From: Chloroflexi bacterium TMED70 | GTDB lineage: Bacteria > Chloroflexota > Dehalococcoidia > Lucifugimonadales > Lucifugimonadaceae | DNA: 6,241 nt | Assembly: GCA_002171675.1 (NCBI GenBank) | Contig: NHDX01000033.1 | Location: 3,352-9,592, forward strand | Direction: 5' to 3' | Shown here: in pieces, positions 5,738 through 6,241 of the stretch | Position numbering within the stretch: the stretch's first letter is position 1 | Layout of the letters: every line of letters begins with the position of its first letter | Made by a program: the position numbers and the translations under genes | Notes under the pieces: model-generated | Database searches by the model: none | Seen by the model: only the letters and a program-made list of their open reading frames with translations | Told to the model about the DNA's origin: nothing

Positions 5738-6241
5738 TTGAATTTATCAAACTATAATCTATATTTTCAAAGAAAATTTAGAAAACTAAATTTTGCATCT
5801 ACGCTCATAATATTTTGGGCTATTATTTTCTCTATTATTCTATCTTTACCTATTATTTATATATTTCTAAAGATAACCTTTGGGATTAACTTATTTTTTG
5901 ACTTTATACTAAATTATAATATTTTAAAGATTACAATTAACTCAGTCTTACTCGTTTTGTTGGTAGTTTGTTTAGCAACTCTTATATCATTACCTTTGGC
6001 TTTCTTGAATGTAAGAACAAATTTGCCATTTGCAAAATATCTAATTTCCATCAGTGTTCTTCCTATAGCTTTACCTAGTTATGTAATGGCTACAACTCAA
6101 ATAGAATTATGGGGCCCCAGAGGAATAGCTTATGATATATTAAATAAATTTTTTGGGACTGGTCCCTTGCCCTCATTTTATGGCCTTTCAGGATCAGTAA
6201 TTGTATTGACCTTGATCACATATCCATACATTTATATTGGT
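5738..6241 (+). CDS. FbpB-type (iron(III)-type) ABC transporter permease, N-terminal part (3' partial)
   Basis: The frame is open from a TTG at 5738, after three consecutive in-frame stops at 5717-5725, to the right edge (168 codons). A basic N-terminus (RKFRKLN) leads into a first membrane helix, about residues 21-46 (TLIIFWAIIFSIILSLPIIY). Residues about 63-168 are the start of a binding-protein-dependent permease domain. NSVLLVLLVVCLATLISLPL, then AFLNVRTNLP, PIALPSYVMA, WGPRGIAYDIL, FYGLSGSVIVLTLITYPYIY closely follow FbpB/SfuB-type permeases ('T.lPla.lPsYv.A', 'GP.G', 'yG..GavlvLtl.tYPYvyl'), which usually have about 500-560 residues in two fused halves. It would sit in the inner membrane and pass iron(III), or a related substrate such as thiamine in ThiP, to the cytoplasm with partner binding and ATPase proteins beyond the window. 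TTG is the only usual start before the first helix, and the ribosome binding site is poor, so the exact start is uncertain. Confidence 0.85.
   Translation, partial: MNLSNYNLYFQRKFRKLNFASTLIIFWAIIFSIILSLPIIYIFLKITFGINLFFDFILNYNILKITINSVLLVLLVVCLATLISLPLAFLNVRTNLPFAKYLISISVLPIALPSYVMATTQIELWGPRGIAYDILNKFFGTGPLPSFYGLSGSVIVLTLITYPYIYIG

Noticed and set aside
5737..5751. Inverted repeat TTTGA-ATTTA-TCAAA as an operator of the permease gene
   Set aside because: Five-base arms of mostly A/T are expected by chance in this composition, and the site overlaps the start codon. It does not resemble a Fur box.
1..6241. CRISPR array, tRNA, rRNA, insertion sequence or attachment site
   Set aside because: No regularly spaced repeats, cloverleaf candidates, transposase-like frames or terminal inverted repeats were seen; nearly every base is in a gene assigned above.

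Overview
The window is very AT-rich, densely packed bacterial DNA with gene overlaps or gaps of only a few bases, weak or absent Shine-Dalgarno sites and several probable TTG starts. That fits a streamlined, low-GC, probably free-living (marine-type) bacterium. A low-GC Chloroflexota lineage (SAR202/Dehalococcoidia-like) is my tentative guess. It rests on the gene mix (LexA, a stand-alone HypE-like AIR synthase, a secreted 'LGCP' domain protein) and not on any marker I could search.

Layout. Left edge (2-298, +): the C-terminal STAS domain of a SulP-type anion transporter, cut at its 5' end. It converges on a six-gene minus-strand cluster that reads from 5689 down to 338. In transcription order this is: a membrane-anchored protein with a 16-residue tandem repeat and an LGCP-type domain; an AIR-synthase/HypE-like protein; a full-length bifunctional-type Rel (p)ppGpp synthetase/hydrolase; ribosomal protein bS20 (rpsT); an uncharacterised 133-residue protein; and the SOS repressor LexA. 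The first five genes are joined by overlaps or gaps of 0-10 bases, so they are probably co-transcribed and partly translationally coupled. A 51-base gap before lexA holds a possible separate promoter. Right edge (5738-6241, +): the N-terminal part of an FbpB-type (iron(III)-type) ABC transporter permease, divergent from the cluster and cut by the window end.

Biology. The cluster places the stringent-response enzyme, a small-subunit ribosomal protein and the DNA-damage repressor next to each other, flanked by inorganic-nutrient transporters. Points most worth attention are: Rel has an intact hydrolase site but an SFDD motif where bifunctional enzymes normally carry RxKD; the HypE-like protein has no hydrogenase neighbours and lacks the C-terminal cysteine of true HypE; the 133-residue gene starts with TTG directly after, and in frame with, the rpsT stop codon; and the anchored protein carries a recent 48-bp tandem duplication with two A8 tracts. 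I see no mobile element, CRISPR array, tRNA or rRNA, and no clear sign of an entirely new system.
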